The notes below the pieces were generated by a model. That model was not told the origin of the DNA. It saw nothing but the letters and a program-made list of their open reading frames with translations, and ran no database searches. A stretch of DNA of 64,000 bases from Formosa algae. GTDB taxonomy: Bacteria > Bacteroidota > Bacteroidia > Flavobacteriales > Flavobacteriaceae. Shown piece after piece: positions 62,486-64,000 of this stretch. Position 1 is the first letter of the stretch. Each line of letters opens with the position of its first letter. The stretch covers positions 29,750-93,749 of the forward strand of contig NZ_LMAK01000015.1 in the NCBI RefSeq assembly GCF_001439665.1, given 5' to 3'. The position numbers were made by a program, and so were the translations under genes.

Positions 62486-63247
62486 ATGATGAATAGAATT
62501 TCTGATACTGTAAAACACCTTATAATCATAAATGTTATTATGTTTATAGGGACCATGATTGTTGGAGGAGGTACAGTATTTTACGATTGGTTCGCTTTAC
62601 ATTTTCCTAAAAATGATGCTTTTCAGCCTTGGCAAATATTTACACATATGTTTATGCATGGTGGCTTTATGCACATTGGGTTTAATATGTTAGCCCTTTG
62701 GATGTTTGGAACGCCAGTAGAACAGCAATTTGGAGGTAAAAAATTCTTGTTCTTCTATTTATCATCAGGTTTAGGAGCCGCACTTTTAATGTTGGGATAC
62801 TATTATTATCAATATGCTAGCGGAATGTCTGCTTTAGAAGGTGCTGGATTTTCTAGCTCAGAAACTTTAGAAACCTTACGTTCTGGATATGCCATGTACG
62901 ATACACGATGGTCGCAAGTATTAGATGGAGATCAATTAGGAAAATTTGTAAGTGTATTTAACGGGACTATGGTTGGTGCTTCTGGTGCCATCATGGGTGT
63001 TTTAGTCGCATTTGGTATGTTATATCCAGAATCTAAATTGATGATGATATTTTTACCTATTCCTATAAAAGCTAAATATTTTATACCAGGAATTATTGCC
63101 TTGGATTTAATTTCGGCAATTACAGGACAATCCTTCTTTAGCCCGAATAATACAGCTTATGTAGCACACGTTGGAGGTGCATTAACAGGCTTTTTAATTA
63201 TGTGGTATTGGAAAAAAACACAGTTCAATAAAAACCGATGGGATTAA
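62486..63247 (+). CDS. Rhomboid-family intramembrane serine protease
   Basis: This 253-residue protein has six or more membrane helices. The loop/second-helix motif MHGGFMHIGFNMLALW, the catalytic Ser of VGASGAIMGVLVAFG and the catalytic His of AHVGGALTGF make a complete serine-histidine dyad. It cleaves membrane-anchored substrates within the bilayer; the substrate is unknown. It starts 18 bp after mutL and 3 bp precede the next rhomboid gene, so these genes probably form one transcript. Confidence 0.93.
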   Translation: MMNRISDTVKHLIIINVIMFIGTMIVGGGTVFYDWFALHFPKNDAFQPWQIFTHMFMHGGFMHIGFNMLALWMFGTPVEQQFGGKKFLFFYLSSGLGAALLMLGYYYYQYASGMSALEGAGFSSSETLETLRSGYAMYDTRWSQVLDGDQLGKFVSVFNGTMVGASGAIMGVLVAFGMLYPESKLMMIFLPIPIKAKYFIPGIIALDLISAITGQSFFSPNNTAYVAHVGGALTGFLIMWYWKKTQFNKNRWD

Positions 63248-63250
63248 TAT

Positions 63251-64000
63251 ATGAATACCCTAAATCAAGATATTAAACAAAAATTAACGCATTTAAATGT
63301 GTTAGAAAAGATAATAGCAGTTAACGTTGTTGTCTTTTTTATTGGATTTATTTTACAAGCCTTAACGTCTACTTTGCCTAATGATGTAAGTTTAAAATGG
63401 TTTGAATTATCTAGTAACTTATCAGAATTATTAGTCACACCATGGTCGTTTATTACATATGCATTTGTGCATTACGATTTTATACACATGCTTTTTAATA
63501 TGTTGTGGTTGTATTTTATTGGGCAATGGTTTTTAAATATGTTCAGTAAAAAACTAGCGATTAACATTTACTTCTTAGGTGCTATTGCAGGTGCCATCGT
63601 TTTTCTTTTGGGTTATAATGTGTTACCTGATGTGTTTCATACTGGCGGACGATTAGTAGGGGCTTCGGCAGCTGTTCGTGCCTTGTTAATCTTTATGTGT
63701 GCTTATATGCCACAAATGGATTTGCGATTTTTTATGTTTAATATAAAACTCTGGATTGTAGGTGCAGCAATAGTTACTTTAGATGTTATAGGTCTAGGAG
63801 GTTCTAATGCCGGAGGAAACCTTGCACATATTGGTGGTGCTGCTTTAGGATTGCTTTATGCATGGCAATACAAGCAGGGAAAAGATATAGGGAAAGGCTT
63901 TGAAGGTCTTGCAGATACTGTTACTGCTTGGTTTTCAAAAACTAAAAAATCGCCTCTTAAAACAGTGCATAAGCGTACGAACAAAGATATGGCGGGCTTT
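63251..64000 (+). CDS. Second rhomboid-family protease (3' truncated by window edge)
   Basis: The frame opens at ATG 63251 (MNTLNQDIKQKLTHLNVLEK) and continues through the last base of the window, 250 codons, with no stop. It has the rhomboid motifs FVHYDFIHMLFNMLWLYF, VGASAAVRALLIF with the catalytic Ser, and AHIGGAALGLLYAW with the catalytic His. A soluble, basic C-terminal extension begins after about residue 210 (KQGKDIGKGFEGL). It is a paralogue of the preceding gene, 3 bp downstream. The end of the protein lies outside the window. Confidence 0.9.
   Translation, partial: MNTLNQDIKQKLTHLNVLEKIIAVNVVVFFIGFILQALTSTLPNDVSLKWFELSSNLSELLVTPWSFITYAFVHYDFIHMLFNMLWLYFIGQWFLNMFSKKLAINIYFLGAIAGAIVFLLGYNVLPDVFHTGGRLVGASAAVRALLIFMCAYMPQMDLRFFMFNIKLWIVGAAIVTLDVIGLGGSNAGGNLAHIGGAALGLLYAWQYKQGKDIGKGFEGLADTVTAWFSKTKKSPLKTVHKRTNKDMAGF

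Overview
The window reads as chromosome from a flavobacterium (Bacteroidota, Flavobacteriaceae). It is AT-rich and has a type IX secretion (T9SS) substrate with a gliding-type C-terminal domain beside PorP/SprF and OmpA partners. It also carries a YtxJ-type bacilliredoxin, and several genes are preceded by the Bacteroidota -7 promoter motif TAnnTTTG. I see no rRNA, tRNA, insertion sequence, prophage or CRISPR. Coding density is high, and the longest empty stretches are 29597-30537 and 39748-40488.

Layout. 1-4495 (+): glycosyltransferase tail, YbbR-like protein, coaE, and a histidine kinase with its OmpR-type regulator. 4609-6198 (-): AspT/YidE-type transporter. 6516-14326 (-): a close-packed run of Gfo/Idh oxidoreductase, 3-hydroxyacyl-CoA dehydrogenase, YggS, an exonuclease/GIY-YIG fusion that appears to start at ATT, a DUF3857 transglutaminase-like protein, an ion channel and miaA. 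14456-18387: pcm, an NTF2-like protein, an M61 peptidase, smpB and a small outer-membrane protein. 18584-25507: clpB, bacilliredoxin, a TlpA-type lipoprotein and clpC. 25767-29596 (+): gyrA and a TPR protein. 30538-39747 (-): a giant repeat adhesin, SprF-like and OmpA-like genes forming one T9SS/gliding module. 40489-45337 (+): SixA-type phosphatase, ppk1, ppx, an outer-membrane barrel protein and a stand-alone DsbD-alpha domain. 45420-48486 (-): two M28 peptidases and a membrane protein. 48639-54867 (-): an RND efflux operon headed by a GbsR/MarR-type regulator with a perfect palindrome over its promoter. 55285-56328: galactose mutarotase. 56430-59803 (+): a sulfide/persulfide module. 60082-64000 (+): two small membrane proteins, mutL and two rhomboid proteases, the last cut by the window edge.

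The most notable system is at 56430-59803. A Crp/Fnr-family regulator whose effector pocket contains three cysteines (C-x5-CC) is followed by a TauE/SafE exporter, a persulfide-dioxygenase/rhodanese fusion and a thioredoxin. The exporter and the dioxygenase are each preceded by the inverted repeat GTAAC-N4-GTTAC. Both sites lie 29.5 bp (centre to first base) upstream of a -7 box, which is class II activator geometry. I infer a thiol-based reactive-sulfur sensor activating sulfide detoxification.

Other points of interest are the ATT start at 11691, the loss of all endonuclease motifs in MutL, and the alternating-cysteine repeat architecture of the 2102-residue adhesin, which includes a recent 477-bp tandem duplication. 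All family assignments come from reading motifs; no database search was run.
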